Shown here: piece by piece, positions 5,628 to 5,661 of the stretch
Layout of the letters: each line of letters opens with the position of its first letter
How positions within the stretch are numbered: the stretch's first letter is position 1
Assembly: GCA_035628055.1 (NCBI GenBank)
Contig: DASPKO010000192.1
Span: 1-5,661, forward strand
Direction of reading: 5' to 3'
Source: DASPKO01 sp035628055
GTDB taxonomy: Bacteria; Planctomycetota; Phycisphaerae; Phycisphaerales; UBA1924
Length of the DNA: 5,661 nt
Translations under genes and position numbers: made by a program
The notes under the pieces: generated by a model
The model's database searches: none
Seen by the model: the letters and a program-made list of their open reading frames with translations, nothing else
What the model was told of the DNA's origin: nothing

Positions 5628-5661
5628 GGCACGGAGGCACGGAGGCACGGAGGCACGGAGG
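5628..5661 (+). repeat. perfect 8-base tandem repeat after imuB, cut by window edge
   Basis: The unit GGCACGGA is repeated four times without mismatch (5628-5635, 5636-5643, 5644-5651, 5652-5659), and the first two bases of a fifth copy reach the right edge. It begins six bases after the imuB stop codon. There are no spacers, so it is a microsatellite-like array, not a CRISPR. Its full length is unknown. It may be a dispersed low-complexity element of this genome. Confidence 0.9.

Noticed and set aside
5628..5661. CRISPR array at the right edge
   Set aside because: Units are 8 bases with no spacers between them; this is a simple tandem repeat.

Overview
The window is a very GC-rich bacterial chromosomal segment, about 5.7 kb, with two genes on the minus strand facing away from two genes on the plus strand. 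Third-position GC is extreme, so long open frames appear on every strand. I accepted as genes only the frames with recognisable protein families. A bacterial topoisomerase VI gene beside an imuA-imuB cassette, together with the base composition and the tandem 8-mers, would fit a planctomycete, possibly a Phycisphaerae-like lineage. That placement is inference, because no rRNA or other marker gene is present.

Layout. Positions 1-1912 (minus): most of the B subunit of a type IIB topoisomerase (topoisomerase VI), the GHKL ATPase subunit; its C-terminus runs off the left edge. Positions 1913-2054: a 142-base gap. Positions 2055-2867 (minus): an alpha/beta hydrolase with a complete Ser-Asp-His triad. 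Positions 2868-3127: a divergent control region with a clear Shine-Dalgarno for the hydrolase, and on the other side a plausible sigma70-type promoter and a cluster of GAAC half-sites just before imuA. Positions 3128-4033 (plus): imuA. Positions 3924-5621 (plus): imuB, overlapping imuA by 110 bases. Positions 5622-5661: a perfect 8-base tandem repeat reaching the right edge.

How the genes work together. ImuA and ImuB are accessory factors of the mutagenic translesion synthesis cassette that normally also includes the polymerase DnaE2 (ImuC). That gene is not in the window but may lie to the right. The GAAC-rich promoter region suggests damage-inducible control, probably by a LexA-type repressor. 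Topoisomerase VI on the other side manages DNA supercoils and catenanes; its A subunit (Spo11-like) is not visible and would be expected left of position 1. I see no direct evidence that the topoisomerase and the translesion genes form one system.

The most notable points are: a bacterial Top6B with two low-complexity insertions, each containing a GC palindrome; an unusually long imuA/imuB overlap; an ImuB whose beta-clamp motif is degenerate; and 8-base tandem repeats both inside the imuB coding region and right after it.
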